A DNA stretch of 64,000 nt from positions 124,001-188,000 of the forward strand of contig JBIQJD010000007.1 in assembly GCA_044507695.1 (NCBI GenBank), in the 5' to 3' direction. Positions 25,187-33,181 of the stretch are shown here, piece after piece. The notes below the pieces were generated by a model. The model was not told where the DNA came from, searched no databases, and saw only the letters and a program-made list of their open reading frames with translations. This DNA is from JBIQJD01 sp044507695 (GTDB taxonomy: Bacteria > Bacteroidota > Ignavibacteria > Ignavibacteriales > Ignavibacteriaceae). Made by a program: the position numbers and the translations under genes. Each line of letters starts with the position of its first letter. Position 1 is the stretch's first letter.

Positions 25187-25570
25187 CAGGTAGTTTAATT
25201 ATTGTTCCTTGCAAATAAACAAAATTTAATATGTTCTGTAAAGAAGTTTGTTTAGTAAATAAAAGTTTGACTGTGTGCGATTTTTAATTTTTTTGTTTAC
25301 ATCTACTGCATCTCATCCGGTAAATTTATGCAGGCAAAAAAGTTTGTGTTGTCTAAATAAACACAAATGAGACTGCATATATCAAACCAGCATTGCTATT
25401 AAAACAGCTTTACTTTATATTTCGCATCAAATTTGGAAAGATCATTGCTCCGGCGAAGAATTAAAAAAATAATCACTGTAAAAAAATTTGAGACTATTTG
25501 CCATACGGCAATTTAAATAGCCACCTATGAGTGGCTATTTTTTTAACCTTACTTTACTGAACAAATATTT
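25187..25570. other. Long phoH-carA intergenic region with candidate leader RNA
   Basis: No ORF with coding character is seen. On the plus strand it holds a TTTGACT motif (25266-25272) that could be part of a promoter, a hairpin TTTGTGTT (25343-25350)/AACACAAA (25360-25367), a small hairpin TTGCC/GGCAA near 25498-25511, and then an intrinsic terminator only about 30 bases before carA. This is the layout of a regulated leader or of a small RNA ending before carA. Confidence 0.5.
25515..25545 (+). terminator. Intrinsic terminator (possible attenuator) upstream of carA
   Basis: AAATAGCCAC (25515-25524) pairs perfectly with GTGGCTATTT (25531-25540) around a 6-base loop and is followed by a T-tract to 25544. 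On the minus strand no T-tract follows, so it works in the direction of carA, where no upstream plus-strand gene exists to terminate. Confidence 0.85.
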
Positions 25571-26647
25571 ATGAAATTGGAAAAGCAAAAAGCAAAACTG
25601 ATTCTTGAAGACGGAACGGAATTTACGGGATCATGTTTTGGTTATCCTAAAAACACAAATGGTGAAGTTGTATTTAACACTGGTATGGTGGGTTACCCTG
25701 AAACAATGACCGATCCATCATATCGCGGACAAATACTTGTTTGTACTTATCCATTGATTGGAAATTACGGCGTGCCGGATGATGTAAATGAAAATGGAAT
25801 TCTTAAAAATTTTGAATCAGATAATATTCACTGCAGAGCTTTAATTATTTCTGATTATTCTGATGAATATTCTCACTGGAATGCTTCCCGTTCTTTATCT
25901 GATTGGATGTATGAAAAACAAATTCCAGGCATTTATGGAATAGATACAAGAATGCTTACGCGTAAGCTTCGTGAAAACGGAACGATGCTCGGTAAAGTAA
26001 TTATTAATGAAACTGAGGAAATAGATTTTGAAGATCCCAACAAAACAGATCTTGTTGCAGAAGTTTCAGTAAAGGAACCTGTTGAGTATAAACGTGATGG
26101 CAAGAGAGTTATAATTGTTGATTGCGGAGCGAAGAATAATATTTTTCAGGCTTTTCTTAAAAGAAATATTTCTGTTCTACGTGTTCCTTATGATTATGAT
26201 TTTAGTAAAGAAGATGCGGACGGTGTTCTGATTTCAAATGGTCCGGGTGATCCTAAAATGTGCAAATCAACAATTGAAAATACCAGGAAGGTGATGGAGA
26301 AGGGAACACCACTTCTCGGTATTTGTCTTGGCAGCCAAATAATTGCACTTGCTGCAGGTGCTAACACTTATAAATTGAAATACGGACATCGCAGTCATAA
26401 TCAGCCGTGCAATGAACGCGGCACAAACCGGTGCTACATTACATCACAGAATCACGGCTATGCTGTTGAAACGGAAACGCTGCCTGAAGATTGGCGTGAA
26501 TGGTTCATAAATGATAATGATGGAACGAATGAAGGAATTATCCACATATCAAAACCATTTTTTGCAGCGCAGTTTCATCCTGAAGCTTCTCCCGGGCCGG
26601 ATGACAGTGAGTTTATTTTTGATTTGTTTGTGAGAGCGTTGAAGTAA
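25571..26647 (+). CDS. carA: Carbamoyl-phosphate synthase small (glutaminase) subunit
   Basis: The 358-residue protein has the CarA N-terminal domain (LILEDGTEFTGSCFGYP, GEVVFNTGMVGYPETMTDPSYRGQILV) and a class-I glutamine amidotransferase with nucleophile LGICLGSQ (Cys near residue 252) and catalytic FHPEASPGP. It releases ammonia from glutamine and passes it to CarB for carbamoyl phosphate, the precursor of pyrimidines and arginine. carB follows after 54 bp. The terminator 30 bases upstream suggests control by attenuation (inference). Confidence 0.97.
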   Translation: MKLEKQKAKLILEDGTEFTGSCFGYPKNTNGEVVFNTGMVGYPETMTDPSYRGQILVCTYPLIGNYGVPDDVNENGILKNFESDNIHCRALIISDYSDEYSHWNASRSLSDWMYEKQIPGIYGIDTRMLTRKLRENGTMLGKVIINETEEIDFEDPNKTDLVAEVSVKEPVEYKRDGKRVIIVDCGAKNNIFQAFLKRNISVLRVPYDYDFSKEDADGVLISNGPGDPKMCKSTIENTRKVMEKGTPLLGICLGSQIIALAAGANTYKLKYGHRSHNQPCNERGTNRCYITSQNHGYAVETETLPEDWREWFINDNDGTNEGIIHISKPFFAAQFHPEASPGPDDSEFIFDLFVRALK

Positions 26648-26701
26648 CGGAATGATATTAAATAATTAATAATGCAATTAATGAAATCTTTAAACATCTA
26701 A

Positions 26702-29700
26702 ATGATAAAAAAAGGTAAACCAAAAAAAGTTCTGATACTTGGATCAGGTGCATTGCAGATAGGGCAGGCAGGTGAGTTTGATTATTCCGGAAGCCAGGCA
26801 ATTAAAGCGTTAAAAGAAGATGGAATAAATACTGTTCTTATAAATCCTAATATTGCTACAATTCAAACTTCAGAAAATTTTGCCGATAAAGTTTATTTCC
26901 TTCCTATTAAAGCTGATTTTGTTGAAAAGATAATCCAAAAAGAAAAACCTGATTCAATACTGCTTCAGTTTGGCGGACAAACAGCACTTAATGTTGGAGT
27001 TGAACTTTACGAAAAGGGAATTCTTGATAAATACAATGTAAAAGTTTTAGGAACTCCCGTTGAAGCAATTAAAGATACCGAAGACAGGCTTCTGTTTGCC
27101 AACCGTGTTACAGAAATCGGTTTAAAAGTTGCAATAAGCAAAACCGCTGCAACTGTTGAAGAAGCAGTTGAAGCAGCAGAAGAAATTAAATTTCCGGTAA
27201 TGGTTAGAATTGCTTATGCATTGGGCGGATTGGGGTCAGGCATCGTAAATAATAAAGCAGAATTGATTGAAAAAGCACGCAGAGCATTTTCTTTTACAAA
27301 TCAAATTTTGATTGAAGAATCTCTCTACGGTTGGAAAGAAGTTGAATATGAAATTGTGCGTGATAAATACAACAACTGCATTACAATCTGTTCAATGGAA
27401 AATGTGGATCCGATGGGAATTCATACCGGAGACAGCGTTGTAATTGCTCCTGTTCAAACTTTATCAGCACGTGAGAATTTTAAATTACGTTCAATTGGAA
27501 TAAAATTAATCAGGCATCTTGGGGTTGTTGGTGAGTGCAATATTCAATATGCGCTTGATCCGAATTCTGATGATTACAGGATAATAGAAGTTAACGCACG
27601 TTTAAGCCGCAGCTCTGCACTTGCTTCAAAAGCTACAGGTTATCCTCTTGCATTTATTGCAACCAAACTCGCTCTCGGCTATGCATTAAATGAAGTAGAA
27701 AATATTATAACCAGACAAACTTCAGCAAACTTTGAACCGGCGCTTGATTATGTTGCATTAAAATTTCCCCGCTGGGATCTTCAGAAGTTCAGACAGGTAA
27801 GTACATTTCTTGGTTCTGAAATGAAATCTGTTGGTGAGGTAATGTCTCTCGGCAGATCATTTGAAGAAGTTCTTCAAAAAGCTATACGTATGCTTGATAC
27901 AGGAATGATGGGCTTTACAGGGAATGATCTTGAGTTTAATGATCTTGATAAAGAAATAGAAGAACCAACGGACAGACGCATGTTTGCAATTGCCAAAGCA
28001 CTGAAATGCGGTTATACTGTTGACAGAATTCATGAGCTTTCCAAAATTACAAAGTGGTTTCTCTATAAGATGAAGAACATCATCGATGCGGAGAAAAACC
28101 TTCTGGGAAAAACTCTGGATCAACTCGGCAAAGATGAATTACTTGAAGCTAAACAAAAAGGTTTTTCTGATCTCCAGATTGCGCAGCTTACAAACAGTGC
28201 GGAACAGGATGTGAGAGACAAGAGAAAATCACTTAATGTTGTTCCTGTTGTTAAACAAATAGATACACTTGCCGCTGAATTTCCTGCACAAACAAATTAT
28301 CTCTATCTCACATATCACGGAACAGAAAATGATATTCAGTTTGAAGAAAAAAATCAGAAGCAAAAAGTTATTGTTCTTGGCGGCGGTGCTTATCGTATTG
28401 GTTCATCTGTTGAATTTGATTGGTGCTGCGTGAATACAGTAATGGCTCTTGATAAAATGGGCTATGAAACCATAATGATAAATTGTAATCCTGAAACCGT
28501 TAGTACTGATTATGACATTTGCAGTAAACTTTATTTTGAACAGCTTACATTTGAACGCGTGCTTGATATTTGTGATAAAGAAAAACCTGCAGGAGTAATT
28601 ATTTCAATGGGCGGGCAGGTGCCTAACAATCTTGCAATGAAACTTTTCAAAGCCGGCATTCCTATACTTGGCACTTCACCTGAGCAGATTGATAATGCTG
28701 AAAGCCGGCATAAATTTTCTAAAATTCTTGATACAATTAATGTTGATCAGCCTGAATGGAGTGAAGTATCATCACTTGATGATGCAAAACAATTTGCTGA
28801 ACGCGCCGGTTATCCTGTGCTGATCAGGCCGAGTTATGTTTTGAGCGGTGCCGCAATGAGCATTGTTCTTACAGAAAATGAACTTGAAGAATATTTAAGA
28901 AAAGCAACCGAGCTGAATAAAGAGCATCCCGTTGTAATCAGCAAATTCATTAATGATGCAAGAGAAATTGAAGTTGATGCAGTTGGAGATGACGGTGAAT
29001 TATTCTGCTATGCAATTTCTGAACATGTTGAAAATGCAGGTGTGCATTCCGGAGATGCAACAATTGTGCTTCCGCCGCAGCGTACATACCTTGAAACAAT
29101 GCGCCGGGTTAAAATGATTACAAAACAAATTTGTAAGGCTTTGCAGATTACCGGGCCGTTTAACATTCAGTTTATTGCAAAGGATAATGAAGTAAAAGTA
29201 ATTGAATGTAATCTCCGCGCTTCAAGAAGTTTTCCGTTTGTTTCCAAAGTATTAAAAATTAATTTTATTGAAATTGCAACAAGGCTGATGCTTGGTGAAA
29301 AAGTACCAAAGATTGACAAATCATCTTTTGATGTTGATTATGTTGGTGTAAAAGCTTCCCAATTTTCTTTTACAAGATTGAAAGGATCAGACCCTGTTGT
29401 TGGTGTTGAAATGGCTTCAACAGGTGAAGTTGCCTGCCTAGGTGATGATTTTAATGAAGCATTTCTGAAAAGTGTTTTATCAATCGGATTTAAAATTCCC
29501 GAAAAAGGAATTATGCTTTCAACCGGAACGCCGAAGGATAAAGCAGAACTGCTCGATGATATTACAAAACTTTATCAAACCGGAATTAAATTTTACGCAA
29601 CAAAAGGTACGGCTGAATTTCTTGCAAAGTATGGAATTGAATCGGAAATAGTTTACTGGCCTGATGAAAAAGAAGAACCAAACGTTATTACATATTTAAA

Positions 29701-29905
29701 TGCAGGTAAAATTGATCTGGTTATAAATATTCCTAAAAGCTCTGAAAAAGAAGAACTTGATAATGATTATACAATAAGAAGAAAAGCCGTTGACCTGAAT
29801 GTAAATTTAATTACTAACGTTCAAATCGCTAAACGGTTTATTAAAGCTATCCGCAGATATAAACGTGATGAACTTTTAGTAAAAAGCTGGGATGAATACA
29901 ATTAG
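26702..29905 (+). CDS. carB: Carbamoyl-phosphate synthase large subunit
   Basis: The 1067-residue protein has the full CarB layout: two homologous ATP-grasp synthetase halves (first from KVLILGSGALQIGQAGEFDYSG with IIEVNARLSRSSALASKATGYP; second from KVIVLGGGAYRIGSSVEFDWCCV with VIECNLRASRSFPFVSKVL), an oligomerisation segment between, and a C-terminal MGS-like allosteric domain (GIKFYATKGTAEFLAKYGIESEIV). It makes carbamoyl phosphate from bicarbonate, ammonia and two ATP. Length is normal. It forms a pair with carA and converges with the next gene, with only 6 bp between stops. Confidence 0.98.
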   Translation: MIKKGKPKKVLILGSGALQIGQAGEFDYSGSQAIKALKEDGINTVLINPNIATIQTSENFADKVYFLPIKADFVEKIIQKEKPDSILLQFGGQTALNVGVELYEKGILDKYNVKVLGTPVEAIKDTEDRLLFANRVTEIGLKVAISKTAATVEEAVEAAEEIKFPVMVRIAYALGGLGSGIVNNKAELIEKARRAFSFTNQILIEESLYGWKEVEYEIVRDKYNNCITICSMENVDPMGIHTGDSVVIAPVQTLSARENFKLRSIGIKLIRHLGVVGECNIQYALDPNSDDYRIIEVNARLSRSSALASKATGYPLAFIATKLALGYALNEVENIITRQTSANFEPALDYVALKFPRWDLQKFRQVSTFLGSEMKSVGEVMSLGRSFEEVLQKAIRMLDTGMMGFTGNDLEFNDLDKEIEEPTDRRMFAIAKALKCGYTVDRIHELSKITKWFLYKMKNIIDAEKNLLGKTLDQLGKDELLEAKQKGFSDLQIAQLTNSAEQDVRDKRKSLNVVPVVKQIDTLAAEFPAQTNYLYLTYHGTENDIQFEEKNQKQKVIVLGGGAYRIGSSVEFDWCCVNTVMALDKMGYETIMINCNPETVSTDYDICSKLYFEQLTFERVLDICDKEKPAGVIISMGGQVPNNLAMKLFKAGIPILGTSPEQIDNAESRHKFSKILDTINVDQPEWSEVSSLDDAKQFAERAGYPVLIRPSYVLSGAAMSIVLTENELEEYLRKATELNKEHPVVISKFINDAREIEVDAVGDDGELFCYAISEHVENAGVHSGDATIVLPPQRTYLETMRRVKMITKQICKALQITGPFNIQFIAKDNEVKVIECNLRASRSFPFVSKVLKINFIEIATRLMLGEKVPKIDKSSFDVDYVGVKASQFSFTRLKGSDPVVGVEMASTGEVACLGDDFNEAFLKSVLSIGFKIPEKGIMLSTGTPKDKAELLDDITKLYQTGIKFYATKGTAEFLAKYGIESEIVYWPDEKEEPNVITYLNAGKIDLVINIPKSSEKEELDNDYTIRRKAVDLNVNLITNVQIAKRFIKAIRRYKRDELLVKSWDEYN

Positions 29906-29918
29906 TGCTTTCTAATTG
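29899..29918. terminator. Short hairpin spanning the convergent stop codons of carB and the EEP gene
   Basis: CAATTAG (29899-29905) and CTAATTG (29912-29918) are perfect inverted repeats; each arm contains one gene's TAG stop. The stem is short and lacks a T-tract, so its terminator activity is doubtful. Confidence 0.3.
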
Positions 29919-30694
29919 ATCAACTCAAATTCCGCAATTACCGGCAGATGATCTGAAGCATCAGATTTCAAAACCTTTATTGAAACCGGCTTTAAAATCT
30001 CTAATGAATTTTTTGAAATGAAAATGTAATCAATTCGTTTAACCGGGTTTTCTGCCGGGTATGAGAAGCCGGTTTCTTCTTCATTCAAATATTCCCACAC
30101 ATCAATAAAATATTCTTTCATTTTTTTGTGAGTTCTGCTGCCGGGTTCATCATTAAAATCTCCGCAGATAATAACAGGCAGATTTTTGTTTGAATTCAAA
30201 ACTTCAATTATCTCATCAACATTCTGTAAACGTTCTGCATCATCTTTCCTGAAATCAATATGAGTATTCATGAATAAAATTTTAGTTCCTTTTATATTAA
30301 TAAATGTTTGAAGAAGTCCGCGCTGTTCACCTTCTCTTAACATTTTGTAATGCCGGTTCGCTTCTTTTTCAATTTTATATTTGGAAAGAATTCCGTTGCC
30401 GTAATCTCCGCCCTGATAATCAATATTCTTTCCGAATGAAAAGAACATTCCGGTTGAGTCAGAAAGAATTTTCATTATATCAAGTTGGTGTGAACGATTA
30501 ACATTCTTATCAACTTCCTGAAATGCCGCAAGATCAGCTTCGTTATCTTTTATTAGTTGGGCAATTCGTGAGAGATCAATTATGCTGTCAATTCCTTCAC
30601 CATGATGAATATTGTAGGTCATAATCCTTAAAGAATTATTCTGCGCAAAGGAAAATGTTAGAAGAGTGAGAATTAAAAAAATTAGTTTAATCAT
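29912..30694 (-). CDS. Exported endonuclease/exonuclease/phosphatase (EEP) family protein
   Basis: The 260-residue protein has an N-terminal signal peptide (FLILTLLTFSFAQ) and the full set of EEP motifs: MTYNIHHGEG, LAAFQEVDKN, FMNTHIDFR, VIICGDFNDEPGS and a final SDHLPVIAEF. These make the metal-dependent phosphodiesterase site shared by DNase I-like nucleases and lipid phosphodiesterases. The exported location suggests extracellular nucleic acid or phospholipid head groups as substrate; the sequence does not decide. It converges with carB and is divergent from the metallophosphoesterase gene. Confidence 0.92.
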   Translation of the reverse strand: MIKLIFLILTLLTFSFAQNNSLRIMTYNIHHGEGIDSIIDLSRIAQLIKDNEADLAAFQEVDKNVNRSHQLDIMKILSDSTGMFFSFGKNIDYQGGDYGNGILSKYKIEKEANRHYKMLREGEQRGLLQTFINIKGTKILFMNTHIDFRKDDAERLQNVDEIIEVLNSNKNLPVIICGDFNDEPGSRTHKKMKEYFIDVWEYLNEEETGFSYPAENPVKRIDYIFISKNSLEILKPVSIKVLKSDASDHLPVIAEFELIN

Positions 30695-30771
30695 TGTTTA
30701 ACCCGCAATTACGGAAAAGAAAATATTTGATTATTTTGATTACCCACAATAATAACAAACTGATTTTTAAG

Positions 30772-31917
30772 ATGATAATTTTCTTCTCAGTATTCTTTGC
30801 TCTTTATGGTGCGATGAATTATTACATTTTCATAAGGGGATGGCAGGTATTAGCTTTGTATCCGTACTTGAAACCAGTTTACTTAATTCTGTTTTTGATC
30901 GCTTCATTATCTTATCTGCTTGCAAAATTTATTGGTGAATATTTATCAGCCTTTGTTTATGATGCTCTTTTATGGATTGGTTCTTTCTGGTTTGCTTTTA
31001 TGGTTTACTTTTTTTTGTGTATTGTATTAATTGATTTTGTAAGATTAATAAACCTCAAATTTCAATTTTTGCCGGATTCAGTTTCGCCAAGTTATAAACA
31101 GTTAAAGTTAATCACTGCAATTGTAGTAATAGTTCTTACTTCTGCATTAATTATTTATGGATTTATAAACACAAGAATAATTTCTATTAAGACAGTTAAT
31201 ATTGAATTACCAAAACGTTCCGGCAAATTGAATGAGCTAAACGCAATCCTCGCCGCAGATTTTCATCTTACACCTGTAAATGATGGAAAGCTTTTAAATT
31301 TCATTGTTGAAAAAATTAATTCACTGCAGCCGGATATTTTATTGATGCCGGGAGATATAGTTGATGATAAAACAGATATCTTAAAACACAGAAACATCGG
31401 GAATGCTTTTAAAGATATTAAAACCAAATATGGTGTGTATGCTTCAAACGGTAATCATGAATTTATAACCGGAGTTGATGGAGCAGTAAAGTTCATGCAG
31501 GAAAATCAAATTCAGGTTTTGCGGGATTCATCTATCCTGATTGATAATAGTTTTTATATAATCGGAAGAGATGACAGAAGCGGAAAAAATTTCACCGGCT
31601 TTGAACGTAAATCATTAACGGAAATTATCTCTGGCATCAACCACGATTATCCGGCAATACTATTAGATCATACACCGCTCAATCTTGAAGAAGCTGAACA
31701 AAATAATATTTCACTCCAGGTTTCCGGGCATACGCATCACGGACAAATTTTCCCCGGGAACCTTATTACAAGTTTAATTTATGAAGTAAGCCGGGGATAT
31801 CTTAAAAAAGGAAATACACATTATTATGTAACATCAGGAGTTGGAACATGGGGTCCGCCTGTTCGCATCGGAAGTGACAGTGAGATTGTTAATTTGAAAA
31901 TAAAATTTGTGGAATGA
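30772..31917 (+). CDS. Membrane-bound metallophosphoesterase (YkuE/YaeI-like)
   Basis: The N-terminal half has about four membrane helices, followed by a calcineurin-like phosphoesterase domain: AADFHLTP (D-x-H), LLMPGDIVDD (GDxxD), SNGNHEFITG (GNHE), LLDHTP and VSGHTHHGQIFPG (GHTH). All metal ligands are present. YkuE/YaeI relatives act on membrane-associated phosphate esters, including UDP-diacylglucosamine-type lipids; the substrate here is unknown. ATG at 30772 is preferred because it directly precedes the first helix; an upstream in-frame TTG at 30694 would add 26 polar residues and overlap the divergent gene's start. About 381 residues from the ATG. Confidence 0.88.
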   Translation: MIIFFSVFFALYGAMNYYIFIRGWQVLALYPYLKPVYLILFLIASLSYLLAKFIGEYLSAFVYDALLWIGSFWFAFMVYFFLCIVLIDFVRLINLKFQFLPDSVSPSYKQLKLITAIVVIVLTSALIIYGFINTRIISIKTVNIELPKRSGKLNELNAILAADFHLTPVNDGKLLNFIVEKINSLQPDILLMPGDIVDDKTDILKHRNIGNAFKDIKTKYGVYASNGNHEFITGVDGAVKFMQENQIQVLRDSSILIDNSFYIIGRDDRSGKNFTGFERKSLTEIISGINHDYPAILLDHTPLNLEEAEQNNISLQVSGHTHHGQIFPGNLITSLIYEVSRGYLKKGNTHYYVTSGVGTWGPPVRIGSDSEIVNLKIKFVE

Positions 31918-31918
31918 T

Positions 31919-31947
31919 AAAAAAAGACGGGAATTAAACCCGTCTTT
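31919..31947. terminator. Bidirectional terminator between convergent genes
   Basis: AAAGACGGG (31923-31931) pairs with CCCGTCTTT (31939-31947). Read on the minus strand the stem is followed by seven T residues, a strong terminator for the outer-membrane protein gene; on the plus strand only a short T-run follows. Confidence 0.88.
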
Positions 31948-31970
31948 AAAATTAAATCAGCTCATTAAAA

Positions 31971-32954
31971 TTAAAACATAAATGTAAGCCCAAATTTGAA
32001 CTGATCATAAGAAAGCGGAGGAGCGGAATCAAATGGCCAGTTCATCTTTTCCTGTCTCAGTTCATAAATTCCGTATGATAGTGCATTCTTCAAAACGAAA
32101 TTAACAATCGGTGCTGCATAAGGAGAGGAATCCATTATTTCACTTATAAATTTATCGAGTAATCCTTGCCCCGCAGCTTCAATTATAATGCTGCCAGTCC
32201 ATTTCCAGAATAAATGTCTTTCAAAAACGATGCTTCTCTCATAAGCAGCTTCAAGAGTAATTCCTGAAATCAATTTAAACTTAACTCCGCCTTGTGCACT
32301 TGTGCCAAATCTGAAAGTTTCATGATAATTCAATACACGCTCCCTGTCATTATTCACGCCAAGTAAAATAAGTACAGGTTCAGCCGGTGGAAGATCCTTC
32401 ATTTCAAGCCGTGTCCAATCGAGTGAAAAAGAGTTGTAAGGAATGATTGCCGATTCACCAAATCTCCAGCCGTAACCTTTTTCACTGCCCAAACCAAAAC
32501 GCCAAGTGCTTGATTCGAGTTCGGAGTTTGAAAAATCCTTTCCGGATAATTTTGTTGAGATATTACTTATTCTGAAGAAACTGAATTTATATTTAATGAT
32601 ATTGTCTGCCCATTGAGTACGCATTCCGGCGTATCCCAGCTTTGCTTCAAATAAATTTGGCTTGCCGAATTTTGCTGCAATATCATCTCTCTTAATTTCA
32701 CTTAATCCATACGTAACAGAAATTGCGGGACTTGAATGAAAATTATGAAAATCAAATTCCCATTTGAATTCATCCCAATCCCGATCCCACTCATTTGAAT
32801 TATCTTCCCAGTCATCATTCCAATCATCATCTTCAATTATAATTGTATCATTTACACCTTCTTCATTCTTTATTATTAATGTGTCTTTCTCCTGTGCGCT
32901 TAAAAAAGAAGAAGCAAAAAATATTAAAAGAAGTACAGTATATTTTATAAACAT
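31971..32954 (-). CDS. Hypothetical outer-membrane protein with acidic N-terminal region
   Basis: I do not recognise this 327-residue protein. It has a signal peptide ending FLSAQ, a very acidic, Trp-rich stretch (IIIEDDDWNDDWEDNSNEWD, about residues 40-60), then amphipathic beta strands (AISVTYGLSEI, LFEAKLGYAGM, YKFSFFRISNIS, TWRFGLGSEKGYGW) and a last strand QFKFGLTFMF ending in Phe, the typical C-terminal signal of outer-membrane barrels. The acidic patch could bind cations or lie in the periplasm. A -24/-12-like element lies about 75 bp upstream of the start and a strong terminator follows, so it is a single-gene unit. Confidence 0.7.
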   Translation of the reverse strand: MFIKYTVLLLIFFASSFLSAQEKDTLIIKNEEGVNDTIIIEDDDWNDDWEDNSNEWDRDWDEFKWEFDFHNFHSSPAISVTYGLSEIKRDDIAAKFGKPNLFEAKLGYAGMRTQWADNIIKYKFSFFRISNISTKLSGKDFSNSELESSTWRFGLGSEKGYGWRFGESAIIPYNSFSLDWTRLEMKDLPPAEPVLILLGVNNDRERVLNYHETFRFGTSAQGGVKFKLISGITLEAAYERSIVFERHLFWKWTGSIIIEAAGQGLLDKFISEIMDSSPYAAPIVNFVLKNALSYGIYELRQEKMNWPFDSAPPLSYDQFKFGLTFMF

Positions 32955-33029
32955 TTATCCTCCTTTAAGAAAAAACTTGTTGTGCTGTTTTTAACCAGAT
33001 AGGCTAAAAATCAGATTCCTTTTATTCAC

Positions 33030-33044
33030 TCAAGCTTTGTGCCA
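33030..33044 (-). promoter_or_regulatory. Possible sigma-54 promoter of the outer-membrane protein gene
   Basis: Read on the minus strand: TGGCAC, five bases, TTGA. The -24 box is a perfect consensus and the GG-to-G spacing is the required 10 bases, but the -12 box ends in A rather than C. It points towards the gene starting at 32954. Confidence 0.35.
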
Positions 33045-33091
33045 GGCTAAAATTTTTATTTACGTTCCAAAAAATAATCAGGGGAAATTTA

Positions 33092-33169
33092 ATGCCTAAC
33101 AAAAAGTACAATTTTATTCCTGTGTTTTGTACGATAAAAATCCTAAGACATAAGATTAAGACTTTCTGA
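33092..33169 (+). CDS. Possible 25-residue small ORF
   Basis: ATG at 33092 follows AGGGGA (33080-33085) at good spacing and runs to TGA at 33167-33169. The product would be short, basic and without a membrane helix (begins MPNKKYNFIPVFCTIKI, several Lys). It sits between two minus-strand genes, where no plus-strand gene is otherwise expected. It may be a real small protein, a gene remnant or chance. Confidence 0.25.
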   Translation: MPNKKYNFIPVFCTIKILRHKIKTF

Positions 33170-33181
33170 AACTATATTTGG

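Noticed and set aside
30694..30771. TTG start 26 codons upstream for the metallophosphoesterase
   Set aside because: It overlaps the divergent gene's start codon and adds polar residues before the first membrane helix. I kept ATG 30772 although its ribosome-binding site is weak.
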